Positions 8,031 through 15,620 of a DNA stretch of 64,000 nt are shown one piece after another (position 1 is the stretch's first letter; each line of letters starts with the position of its first letter). Made by a program: the position numbers and the translations under genes. The notes beneath the pieces were generated by a model. The model saw nothing but the letters and a program-made list of their open reading frames with translations, was not told the origin of the DNA and ran no database searches. Source of the DNA: Hyphomicrobiales bacterium (GTDB lineage Bacteria > Pseudomonadota > Alphaproteobacteria > Rhizobiales > Rhizobiaceae); NCBI GenBank assembly GCA_900466475.1, contig UBMI01000015.1, positions 179,192-243,191 of the forward strand, in the 5' to 3' direction.

Positions 8031-8694
8031 ATTTCAGCCCCTTCTCCGCCAGCCGTTCGCGCATCCTGTAGATATCGAGCCCGAGCTCGCCTGCGGCCAG
8101 CCGCCGGCGCTTCTCCTCTTCCGCCGCGAGCCGCTGTTCCGCCTTGTCGGCAATGTCGGCCGCCTCCTCCCGCCGCACCACGCAGACGCCGTCATCGTCG
8201 GCGACGATCACATCGCCCGGATTGACGAGCGCTCCGGCACAGACGACGGGTACATTGACCGAGCCCAGCGTCTCCTTGACGGTGCCCTGCGCAAAGATCG
8301 CCTTCGACCAGACCGGAAAATTCATTGCCGTGAGATCCGCGACGTCACGCACCCCGGCGTCGATGATGAGCCCGCGGCAGCCTCGCGCCATGGCCGAGGT
8401 CGCCAGGAGATCGCCGAAATAGCCGTCCTCGCAGGGGCTGGTCGGCGCAAGTAGCAGGAGATCGCCTGCTCTGATCTGCTCGACCGCCACATGCAGCATC
8501 CAGTTGTCGCCGGGAGGAGCGGAAATGGTCACCGCGCTCGCGGCAATCCTCGCGCCCGGATAGATCGGTCGCATGTAGCTTGCGAGCAGGCCCTTGCGGC
8601 CCTGCGCCTCGTGAACCGTCGCCACGCCGCAGGCAGCGAGGCGATCGATGACGGATTGTTCCGCCCGCTGAATGTTCTGAACGACGACACCCAT
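8023..8694 (-). CDS. ligK: 4-carboxy-4-hydroxy-2-oxoadipate aldolase, RraA/HMG-aldolase family (LigK-like)
   Basis: A 223-aa class II pyruvate aldolase of the RraA fold. It carries the family segments GYFGDLLATSA, GLIIDAGVRD (Arg and Asp of the metal/pyruvate site) and GDVIVADDDGV. LigK/GalC splits 4-carboxy-4-hydroxy-2-oxoadipate into pyruvate and oxaloacetate, the last step of gallate and protocatechuate meta-cleavage. I start it at the ATG at 8694, which overlaps the hydratase stop by 1 bp (TGATG); a longer open frame upstream is only an overlap with that gene. A second RraA-type gene occurs at 14906-15610. Confidence 0.87.
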   Translation of the reverse strand: MGVVVQNIQRAEQSVIDRLAACGVATVHEAQGRKGLLASYMRPIYPGARIAASAVTISAPPGDNWMLHVAVEQIRAGDLLLLAPTSPCEDGYFGDLLATSAMARGCRGLIIDAGVRDVADLTAMNFPVWSKAIFAQGTVKETLGSVNVPVVCAGALVNPGDVIVADDDGVCVVRREEAADIADKAEQRLAAEEEKRRRLAAGELGLDIYRMRERLAEKGLKYV

Positions 8695-9422
8695 CAGAGC
8701 TCGTCCACCGTTCGCGGAAAGACAGACTGGAAGCCTTCCGCGTGCGTCGCCTTGCGACCGCCCGACTGGCCGCCGGAATTGCGCATGAAATGGTTGCCGC
8801 GGTTTTCGGCGACATTCTTGTAATAGTGCCAGAGGTGCTCCTGCCCCTCCATGCACTGGATCGCCGCCCATTTCTTCTCCCAGACCGGCGAAATATCGAG
8901 GAAGACGTCGGGTTTCCATTCCATCTGCTCGGTCTGATGTGGCTCGAAGAGATAGAATTGCGGGGCGCCGAGGACCTTCTCGCCGGGATTATGGCCCCAG
9001 GCCTGAGCGATCATGCGCGCCTCGAGCGCCACCTGCGTCGCGTACATATGGTCGGTATTGTAGGGATCCCACTTGGAATGGCTGAGCATGAATTCCGGCT
9101 GCACGGCACGGATAACATCGACCAGCCGGAACTTTGCCTCCTGATCGACGACCAGCGGATAGTCGCCGAGATCGAAGAACTGGATGTCGTGCACGCCGAG
9201 CGCCTTGGCGGCATTCTCGGCCTCGACACGCCGAGCCGCCTTCACCTTCTCAAGGGTCATCCCGGCATGCTTCCAGAGCTTGGCGCTCTCGCCGCGTTCG
9301 CCATAGGACAGGCAGAGAACGGTGACCTCGTAGCCCTTCTCCTGATGCAGCGCGATCGCACCACCGCATCGCCAGACGAAATCCGCCGAATGCGCGCTGA
9401 TGACCAAGGCCGTCTTCGCCAT
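8694..9422 (-). CDS. galB: 4-oxalomesaconate hydratase, PIG-L/LmbE family (GalB-like)
   Basis: A 242-aa PIG-L/LmbE-fold zinc protein. Predicted metal ligands are His11 and Asp14 in AHSADF (in place of the PHPDD motif of deacetylases) and His125 in YNTDHMYA. Pseudomonas GalB, a PIG-L homologue, hydrates 4-oxalomesaconate to the aldolase substrate and replaces the unrelated LigJ. The gene lies directly before the LigK-type aldolase gene and four bases after the ring-cleavage gene, in the order expected for gallate catabolism. A deacetylase acting on an amide is the alternative, but nothing nearby calls for one. Confidence 0.85.
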   Translation of the reverse strand: MAKTALVISAHSADFVWRCGGAIALHQEKGYEVTVLCLSYGERGESAKLWKHAGMTLEKVKAARRVEAENAAKALGVHDIQFFDLGDYPLVVDQEAKFRLVDVIRAVQPEFMLSHSKWDPYNTDHMYATQVALEARMIAQAWGHNPGEKVLGAPQFYLFEPHQTEQMEWKPDVFLDISPVWEKKWAAIQCMEGQEHLWHYYKNVAENRGNHFMRNSGGQSGGRKATHAEGFQSVFPRTVDEL

Positions 9423-9425
9423 GAA

Positions 9426-10385
9426 CTAGTCCTTCCTCGCCACGGGGGGCGTGCCATGCGTGTGAAATGTCTCGATCGTCTTCAGGCCCCAGGCCTGGCC
9501 CTTCTTGCGCTCAGTCTCCGTCCAGGTGACGGTCGGCCAATCGGGCCTCAGGATCAGCCGCGCCCCGGCATTGGCGAGTTCGACGCGATTGCCCGCCGGC
9601 TCCCAGACATAGAGGAAGAAGGTGCCCTGGATTGCATGCTTGTGCGGGCCGGTTTCAATGTGGACGCCGTTTTCGAGGAAGATATCTGCCGCGCGCAGAA
9701 TGTCCTCGCGCTGATCGACGGCGTAGGTAACGTGGTGAAACCGCCCCCTCGCCCCGGTATGGTCCTCGGAATAGGCGATATCATAGGTCTTGTTGTTGAC
9801 AGTGAACCAGCAGCCGCCAAGCCGTCCATTGTCGAGCTGGATCTGCTCCGTCACCCGGCTGCCGAGCGCCCTGGTCATGAAATCACGGATCGCCCTGACA
9901 TCGCTTGCAAGCAGGTTCAGATGGTCGAGTCGGCGTGGGCTGGCGCCACGCCCATGATAGCGCTGGGCAATATTCTTCAGCGCCGGACGCTCCCCTTCAG
10001 GGGCCTCGTAGACATGCGTGTCGTAGTAGAGCTCGAAAACATGACCGTCCGGATCGGTGAAGCGATAGGCGCGGCCATGTCCGGCATCGCCCTCCACCCA
10101 GCCGATGCCGCAGCCCATCTCCTCGACCACTTTCACTCGCCGCTCCAGGGCTTCCGGAGACGAGGCGCGATAGCCGACATGACCGACACCCGTTGTGTGA
10201 TGGCGCACGAGCTTCAGCGTATGGAATTCGTAATCGTCGAAAGCGCGCAGATAGGCGACGCCGTCTTCGATCAGGCTCGGCGTCAACCCGTAGACCCGCG
10301 TGAAGAAATCGAGGCTTTCGTCGAAACGGTCGCTGTAGAGCTCAACATGCCCGAGATGGGCGACATCGTAGCAAGGCTCGGTCAT
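9426..10385 (-). CDS. Type I (VOC) extradiol ring-cleavage dioxygenase
   Basis: A 319-aa two-domain vicinal-oxygen-chelate protein of the BphC/catechol 2,3-dioxygenase type. Predicted iron ligands are His155 (LDHLNLL), His217 or His218 (FHHVTYA) and Glu269 (NRVELANA). The N-terminal VOC domain begins HLGHVELYSD. Such enzymes cleave catechol-type rings next to the hydroxyls. Its presence in an operon that already has a complete LigAB elsewhere in the island is unusual; the substrate may be a different catechol or an O-methylated one. The ATG at 10385 overlaps the stop of a 16-codon reading frame that carries the strong RBS. Confidence 0.85.
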   Translation of the reverse strand: MTEPCYDVAHLGHVELYSDRFDESLDFFTRVYGLTPSLIEDGVAYLRAFDDYEFHTLKLVRHHTTGVGHVGYRASSPEALERRVKVVEEMGCGIGWVEGDAGHGRAYRFTDPDGHVFELYYDTHVYEAPEGERPALKNIAQRYHGRGASPRRLDHLNLLASDVRAIRDFMTRALGSRVTEQIQLDNGRLGGCWFTVNNKTYDIAYSEDHTGARGRFHHVTYAVDQREDILRAADIFLENGVHIETGPHKHAIQGTFFLYVWEPAGNRVELANAGARLILRPDWPTVTWTETERKKGQAWGLKTIETFHTHGTPPVARKD

Positions 10386-10432
10386 GGGCCAAAACCCCAA
10401 GCGACGGCTTCGCCGGCTTTCAAAAATCTCAT
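10382..10432 (-). CDS. 16-codon leader reading frame coupled to the VOC dioxygenase gene
   Basis: An ATG at 10432 is preceded by GAGGAGGG at 5 nt. It opens a 16-residue frame (MRFLKAGEAVAWGFGP) whose TGA overlaps the dioxygenase ATG (ATGA). The dioxygenase gene has no comparable RBS of its own, so translation may be coupled through this leader. It could equally be the remnant of a lost upstream gene. Function is unknown. Confidence 0.5.
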   Translation of the reverse strand: MRFLKAGEAVAWGFGP

Positions 10433-10675
10433 GACAACCCTCCTCGCAGGCGGATGCCTCCACGCTCACCTGTCGTTGAAGACACTAGGAAGGTTGGCAG
10501 CGGCGGGCAATTTCGTTCTGCTGACGGGTCATAAGCTGAGGTTACAGATCGATACGGAGCTAATCTGACAGGCGCGATTCCATTCCAGAGAATGCATACT
10601 TTCTGACTGAGGTCGTGACGAATTTATCGTGTTTTCATATCAAATCGACTCACAGTGATTGAAATGGAATTCATT

Positions 10676-10685
10676 ATGTATACAT
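10676..10685. promoter_or_regulatory. Putative GntR operator between VOC and MetF-like operons
   Basis: ATGTATACAT is a perfect 10-bp palindrome. It overlaps a candidate -10 (TACATT, 10681-10686) that lies 16 bp from TTGAAA (10659-10664) and reads toward the MetF-like gene. A degenerate copy (AATGCATACTTT) starts at 10591, closer to the divergent VOC operon. Confidence 0.6.
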
Positions 10686-10723
10686 TTTGAAAGGCATGGA
10701 GGACGCCGAAAGGGAGCGATGGA

Positions 10724-11644
10724 ATGGCTTTGTTGAATTTTACCGGCAAATCCAGGGAGCGTACTCCGGAGCCGGAATTCGCAGACATGATCGAGGGTTG
10801 GTCGATCGAGGTCATGCCACGCACGGCCGCTAAGGTTGACGATTTTCGCGAACTCCTGCCGGCCGGGACTCGCATCTATATCGCTCACCTCGACGGCACC
10901 CCGATCGAGGATATGGTGGCGACAGCAAGACGGCTGAACCGACAGGGCTTTCCGGTCATGCCGCATCTGCCGGCGCGCAGCATTCCTGATGTCAGCACAT
11001 TGGCGGACTGGCTGGAACGATATCGCGGCGAAGCCGATGTTCGCCAGGCTCTGCTGCTCGGTGGCGGCAGGGCCACGCCTGTCGGCGATTTTCACAGCTC
11101 CATGCAATTGGTCGAGACCGGGCTTTTCGACCATCACGGCTTCACTCATCTGCATTTTGCCGGCCATCCGGAAGGCAGCCGCGATGTCGATCCGAACGGA
11201 TCGACTGCGATGGCCGATCGGGCACTGCGCTGGAAACAGGATCTCGCTTCCCGAACCGACGCCAGGCTTGCTATCACCACTCAATTCACCTTCGATCCTC
11301 AGCCTGTCATCGACTGGGCCGAACGCATCCAGGCAGCGGGCGTCACCATGCCCATCCATGTCGGCATTGCCGGTCCTGCCAGGCTGCAGACGCTGATCAA
11401 ATACGCCATCTCCTGCGGCATCGGCCCCTCCATGAAGGTGCTGCAGAAGCGCGCCATGGACATGAGCAAGCTGCTGCTCCCCTATGAACCGACCGATCTT
11501 GTCGCCGCCTTTGCCGATTACAAGGCAAGAAGGCCTGAAAGCCTTATCAGTCAACTGCACATCTTCCCACTCGGCGGCATCCAGGTGGCGGCTGAATGGA
11601 TGAACAAACACCGTTCCGTCGAAACACCTATCGCGCTACCCTGA
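10724..11644 (+). CDS. Methylenetetrahydrofolate reductase-like protein
   Basis: A 306-aa TIM-barrel protein of the MetF family (E. coli MetF is about 296 aa), divergent but with recognisable segments such as LHFAGHPEG and MPIHVGIAGP. GGGAG lies about 9 nt before the ATG. In Sphingobium a metF gene accompanies ligM, because O-demethylation loads methyl groups on tetrahydrofolate and the 5-methyl-THF must be re-oxidised. A TGTATACA operator in its promoter ties it to the demethylase gene. A formyl-THF synthetase (LigH) is not in the window, so that step would have to come from elsewhere. Confidence 0.8.
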   Translation: MALLNFTGKSRERTPEPEFADMIEGWSIEVMPRTAAKVDDFRELLPAGTRIYIAHLDGTPIEDMVATARRLNRQGFPVMPHLPARSIPDVSTLADWLERYRGEADVRQALLLGGGRATPVGDFHSSMQLVETGLFDHHGFTHLHFAGHPEGSRDVDPNGSTAMADRALRWKQDLASRTDARLAITTQFTFDPQPVIDWAERIQAAGVTMPIHVGIAGPARLQTLIKYAISCGIGPSMKVLQKRAMDMSKLLLPYEPTDLVAAFADYKARRPESLISQLHIFPLGGIQVAAEWMNKHRSVETPIALP

Positions 11645-11676
11645 CGCGGCCCGGCTGCGGGCGTTCAGGAAGCGTC

Positions 11677-12870
11677 ATGTCGAAGCCGATCCATCCGAAC
11701 CTCCGCCACATCAGGCTCTTCACTGCTTGCGCAGAGACCAGCTCGCTGACATCGGCCGCGAGCGCCCTTGGCATCACCCAGCCGGCGGCGTCTCAGGCCC
11801 TGCGGCGGTTGGAAGAGCTTCTGGACGCGACCCTGATCGAACGCGATACCATGGCACTGACAGCGGAAGGAAAGATCGTCCTGCCGCGGTTCCTCCGTCT
11901 CTGCGACCTTATCCGCCAGGCATGCATATCGACTGCGAAAGCGGCAATCGACATCACCGAGGCGCGTCTGACATGGCCGCACCTGCACGCCATCACTTCC
12001 TTTGCCGAGCACGGCAGCTTCAGCGCCGCAGCTCGCACGATGGAACAATCGGAGCCGGCCGTGCAGCGCGCGGCGCGCGAGGCCGAAGCCGTTATCGGCA
12101 TTGCCCTCTTCGAAAATTTCGGTCGCAACGTCCGCTTGACGGTTGCAGGACTTTCCGCCGCTCGCTGGTTCAGCCTGGCGCTAGCTGAATTCGAAAGCCT
12201 GCGCGACGAACTCCAGGAGGCCCACAATCACTATGCCGGCCGTATTTCGATCGGTACCCTGCCGCTGACCCGAACCTTCCTGGTGCCTGACCTAATCGCG
12301 CATCTTGCCAACCGCCATCCGCTCGCACGCTTCGAAATCGTGGAGGGCAGCTACGAGGTGCTGATAGACGATCTCGAGCGAGGTCGCGTCGATATCCTTG
12401 TCGGTGCGCTGCGCAAAAACCTCGTCTCGAAAACCCTGCACCAGGAACCGCTCTTCGATTTCGAACTCAGCATCGTCGGGCGCGCCGACCATCCGCTGAC
12501 GCGGCATCGCGGGATCACCCCTGACGATCTCGCTGACTACCCCTGGGTCGTCGCCCGCCGCGATACGCCTTCGCGCGAAACCTTCAACGCAATGGCAGCA
12601 ACCTTCCCTAAGGACAAACCCGCCCGCCAGAGCGTCGAGACCGGCTCGCTCAATGCCATCAGGGGCGTGCTCCTGAAATCCGATCACCTCGCCCTGCTCT
12701 CACGCCACCAGATCCGTTATGAGCTGGAGGCAGGCTTCCTCGCTACGATGGATCATCCGCTGCCCGGTTCCCGCCGTCCCGTCGGCGTGACGTTACGCCG
12801 CCATTGGCTGCCGACTGCTCTACAGGCGGAATTTCTGTCTCTGCTCAGAAAGCATTCGGCAGAACTCTAG
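11677..12870 (+). CDS. LysR-type regulator with two N-terminal HTH domains
   Basis: At 397 aa it is about 95 residues longer than a normal LysR protein. The excess is a second DNA-binding domain. HTH 1 spans about residues 8-70 (SLTSAASALGITQPAASQAL). HTH 2 spans about residues 88-150 (GSFSAAARTMEQSEPAVQRA followed by a typical LTVAG end). The periplasmic-binding-like effector domain covers about 170-395. It starts at the ATG at 11677, 32 bp after the MetF-like gene, and is probably co-transcribed with it. It may give inducer control in addition to the local GntR repressor; its ligand is unknown. Confidence 0.88.
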   Translation: MSKPIHPNLRHIRLFTACAETSSLTSAASALGITQPAASQALRRLEELLDATLIERDTMALTAEGKIVLPRFLRLCDLIRQACISTAKAAIDITEARLTWPHLHAITSFAEHGSFSAAARTMEQSEPAVQRAAREAEAVIGIALFENFGRNVRLTVAGLSAARWFSLALAEFESLRDELQEAHNHYAGRISIGTLPLTRTFLVPDLIAHLANRHPLARFEIVEGSYEVLIDDLERGRVDILVGALRKNLVSKTLHQEPLFDFELSIVGRADHPLTRHRGITPDDLADYPWVVARRDTPSRETFNAMAATFPKDKPARQSVETGSLNAIRGVLLKSDHLALLSRHQIRYELEAGFLATMDHPLPGSRRPVGVTLRRHWLPTALQAEFLSLLRKHSAEL

Positions 12871-12977
12871 CCCAGACATCTTTCACGATTGCGCGAGCGG
12901 CCCCCATATTCTCGGAATATGCGGTAATGGTTCTCTGGCCGGGACAGCCAGTAACGATGTTTCATGGAGTTCTTCGA

Positions 12978-13949
12978 ATGCTTTTACGCTGCGCCATTCT
13001 CGATGATTACCAGCGCGTCGCCCTGTCCATGGCCAACTGGAGCAGCATCGAGGCGAAGGTCGAGATCGACTGTTTCAACGACTGTGTCGCAGACACAGAC
13101 GCCCTCGTTGCCCGGCTCGCGGACTACGAGATCATCGTCGCCATGCGGGAGCGCACCGTCTTTGATGCCGAACGCCTTGGCCGCCTGCCGAAGCTCAAAC
13201 TGCTGATCACGACCGGCATGGCCAACGCCTCGATCGACATGGCCGCTGCCGCCCGTCTCGGCATCACCGTTGCCGGTACAGGCGGCTTCGTCGGTTCAGC
13301 CGCGGAACTCACTTGGGCGCTGCTGATGGCGATGGTTCGCCATATCCCCTCGGAAGTCGCCAATTTCCGCGCAGCAAAGGACCAATGGCAACTGTCGGTC
13401 GGGCGCGACCTCAGGGGCCTGACTCTCGGCGTCGCCGGTCTTGGCAAGCTCGGCCGGCAGGTAGCTGCTTACGGCCGCGCTTTCGGCATGAACGTTATCG
13501 GCTGGTCGCGCTCCAACACGCCGGAGAAGAGTGCCGAACTCGGCATCGGCTATGCCGCTACCCTCGACGAATTGCTGCGCGCCGCCGATATCGCCTCGTT
13601 GCATCTGACCCTGAATGCGGAAACGACAGGCATCATCGGCAAGCGCGAGCTCAGCCTGATGAAGCCGGGCACCATCCTCCTCAACACATCCCGAGGGCCG
13701 CTTGTCGACGAGCAATCACTGATAGCAGCACTTGAAAGCGGCCATCTCGGCGGCGCCGGCCTTGATGTTTTCGACGCGGAGCCGCTGCCCACAAATCACG
13801 TCTTTCGGCGGCTCGCCAATGTCGTCGCAACCCCGCATCTCGGCTATGTGACGGAAGAAACCTATCGCATTTTCTATGGGGACGCGGTGGAGGATATCGC
13901 AGGCTGGATCGACGGAAAGCCATTGCGTGTCCTCAATGCACAGCATTGA
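12978..13949 (+). CDS. D-2-hydroxyacid dehydrogenase (NAD-dependent)
   Basis: A 323-aa member of the phosphoglycerate dehydrogenase-like family. The Rossmann motif GVAGLGKLG is at about 151-159. The catalytic Arg239 (NTSRGPLVD), Glu268 (DAEPLP) and His287 (TPHLGY) are all present. The ATG at 12978 has GGAG at 9 nt; upstream in-frame starts lack an RBS. Such enzymes interconvert 2-oxoacids and D-2-hydroxyacids in the cytoplasm. It follows the LysR gene on the same strand and ends at a strong terminator, so it may handle an oxoacid from the aromatic pathway, but the substrate is not evident. Confidence 0.85.
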   Translation: MLLRCAILDDYQRVALSMANWSSIEAKVEIDCFNDCVADTDALVARLADYEIIVAMRERTVFDAERLGRLPKLKLLITTGMANASIDMAAAARLGITVAGTGGFVGSAAELTWALLMAMVRHIPSEVANFRAAKDQWQLSVGRDLRGLTLGVAGLGKLGRQVAAYGRAFGMNVIGWSRSNTPEKSAELGIGYAATLDELLRAADIASLHLTLNAETTGIIGKRELSLMKPGTILLNTSRGPLVDEQSLIAALESGHLGGAGLDVFDAEPLPTNHVFRRLANVVATPHLGYVTEETYRIFYGDAVEDIAGWIDGKPLRVLNAQH

Positions 13950-13954
13950 GGGGG

Positions 13955-13980
13955 CTCCCCGCTTTGCAGCGGGGAGTTTT
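13955..13980 (+). terminator. Strong Rho-independent terminator after the hydroxyacid dehydrogenase gene
   Basis: CTCCCCGCT/AGCGGGGAG arms with a TTGC loop are followed by TTTT. It lies between convergent genes and marks the end of the aromatic island. Confidence 0.9.
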
Positions 13981-13982
13981 CG

Positions 13983-14909
13983 TCAAACGGGCGCGCGGGG
14001 ATCATGCCGCGCAAGCCGGCGCAGCAGATAGTCGACCTCGGACCGCGCGGTGGTGCTGAGCGCACTCCCGGGCTTGCGCTGCGCATCGGAGGTGATGACA
14101 CCTCGACGCATCAGGACATGCTTGCGAACGGCAAGGCCGACGCCGAGCTGCTGCTCGTAGCGGATCAGCGGCAAGTGAGCGTCGAATAGATCATGCGCCT
14201 CCTCACGTTTGCCGGCGGCAAACAGATTGACGAGTTCCACCAGCATGTCGGGGAAGCCATAGCCGGTCATGGCACCATCCGCACCGCGTTCCGGTTCGAA
14301 ATCGAGGAACATGCCGCCATTGCCGCAGAGGATCGAGAAGGGGCGGAGATCGCCGGCCTTCTGCATGGCACGCAGTTTCGAGATTTTTTCCAGGCCCGGC
14401 CAGTCCTCGTGTTTGAGCATGAGGCAGGACGGATGGTCGGATATGATCTTGGCAACGACGCCCGAGGACATGACGACCGTCAGCGTCAGCGGATAGTCTT
14501 GCAGCACCCACGGAACGTCCGTGCCGACGGCCTCGACGGCTTGCGCGAAATACTGGATGATCTGCTCGTCAGTGCGGAGCGCCGGGGTCGGCGCGATCAT
14601 GACACCCGCAGCACCCATGTCCATCGCATCGCGGGCGAGCGAACGCATCGCCGCAAAACCGGGTGCGGAAACACCGACAATAACCGGCACCCTTGAACGG
14701 CCGACAACCTGACGGATGATTGCCCGCGATTCGGCGGGCTCCAGTTTCGGCGCTTCACCCATGATCCCGAGAATGGTCATGCCTGTAACGCCGCTGTCCT
14801 GATAAAAATCGGTCAGCCGGTCGATCGACGGCGTATCGAGACTCCCATCCGGCAGGAATGGCGTGGTTGCGATAGCATAGACGCCCTTGGCGTCAGTCCC
14901 GAAGCTCAT
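13983..14909 (-). CDS. DapA/DHDPS-family aldolase or lyase
   Basis: A 308-aa class I aldolase of the dihydrodipicolinate synthase/N-acetylneuraminate lyase family. The Schiff-base Lys166 (CLMLKHEDW) and the Tyr139 that supports it (LQDYPL) are present. The usual GTTGE motif is replaced by IMGEAP (residues 49-54), so the substrate carboxylate site differs from DapA. The ATG at 14909 follows AAGGA by about 7 nt and overlaps the RraA-type gene stop by 4 bp (ATGA). It is the last gene of the SDR-RraA-DHDPS operon. A 2-oxoacid aldol cleavage is likely; lysine synthesis is not. Confidence 0.82.
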   Translation of the reverse strand: MSFGTDAKGVYAIATTPFLPDGSLDTPSIDRLTDFYQDSGVTGMTILGIMGEAPKLEPAESRAIIRQVVGRSRVPVIVGVSAPGFAAMRSLARDAMDMGAAGVMIAPTPALRTDEQIIQYFAQAVEAVGTDVPWVLQDYPLTLTVVMSSGVVAKIISDHPSCLMLKHEDWPGLEKISKLRAMQKAGDLRPFSILCGNGGMFLDFEPERGADGAMTGYGFPDMLVELVNLFAAGKREEAHDLFDAHLPLIRYEQQLGVGLAVRKHVLMRRGVITSDAQRKPGSALSTTARSEVDYLLRRLARHDPRAPV

Positions 14910-15610
14910 TGTGCATCCTTCCACGCCTTATAGCGTGCCTTCGTTTCAGCATTCATGGGATAGAGACCGGGCAGCGGTACGCCCCGGTCGATTTCGGTCA
15001 TGATCCAGCCTTCCATACGCTCCTGCTCCGGCGCTTCGGCAAGCACCGCATCCAGCAGAGCTGCCGGGATAAGCACGGCGCCGTCCTTGTCTGTAACGAC
15101 GATATCGCCGGGGAAAACCGCAACACCGCCGCAAGCGATCGGCTGCTGCCAGCCGACGAAGGTCAGCCCGGCGACGGAAGGCGGTGCCGCCATGCCGTCG
15201 CACCAGACCGGCAATCCGCTCGCAAGTACGCCTTCGAGATCGCGCACGACGCCATCGGTCACCAGGGCCGCGACCTTGCGCTTCATCATCCGGGCGCAAA
15301 GGATATCGCCGAAAATGCCGGCATCCTGCACGCCCATGGCATCGACCACGGCAATGCATCCCTCGGGCATGTCTTCGATTGCCGCTCTTGTAGAAATCGG
15401 TGAAGCCCAGCTTTCAGGCGTCGCCAGATCCTCACGCGCCGGTACGAAACGCAGCGTGAAGGCCGGACCGACGACCCGCTCCTGACCGGGCCGTAGCGGC
15501 TTGGTGCCGCGCATCCAGACGTTTCTGAGCCCCTTTTTCAGAAGCACGGTTGTCAGCGTCGCCGTGGAGATGCCCTTCAGAGTTTCTATGGCAGCCGGAT
15601 CGAGAGACAT
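14906..15610 (-). CDS. RraA/HMG-aldolase family protein
   Basis: A 234-aa RraA-fold protein with GIFGDILCARM, ALVTDGVVRDLEG and GDIVVTDKDGAVLIP, the metal and pyruvate-binding segments of the family. Many members are pyruvate aldolases or oxaloacetate decarboxylases. The ATG at 15610 has GAGGTG at 6 nt. It lies between an SDR and a DHDPS-family gene, which suggests oxidation followed by aldol cleavage of a branched hydroxy acid. It is a paralogue of the LigK-like protein but belongs to a separate operon next to a different LysR gene, so I do not assign it to gallate degradation. Confidence 0.82.
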   Translation of the reverse strand: MSLDPAAIETLKGISTATLTTVLLKKGLRNVWMRGTKPLRPGQERVVGPAFTLRFVPAREDLATPESWASPISTRAAIEDMPEGCIAVVDAMGVQDAGIFGDILCARMMKRKVAALVTDGVVRDLEGVLASGLPVWCDGMAAPPSVAGLTFVGWQQPIACGGVAVFPGDIVVTDKDGAVLIPAALLDAVLAEAPEQERMEGWIMTEIDRGVPLPGLYPMNAETKARYKAWKDAQ

Positions 15611-15620
15611 TGTCAGCACC

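Noticed and set aside
8742..10568. A 608-codon open frame on the plus strand
   Set aside because: It lies entirely opposite the PIG-L and VOC genes, which have family motifs and proper starts. High-GC antisense frames stay open by codon bias.
13983..14909. Calling this DHDPS-family gene dapA for lysine synthesis
   Set aside because: The GTTGE motif is missing and the operon context is catabolic.
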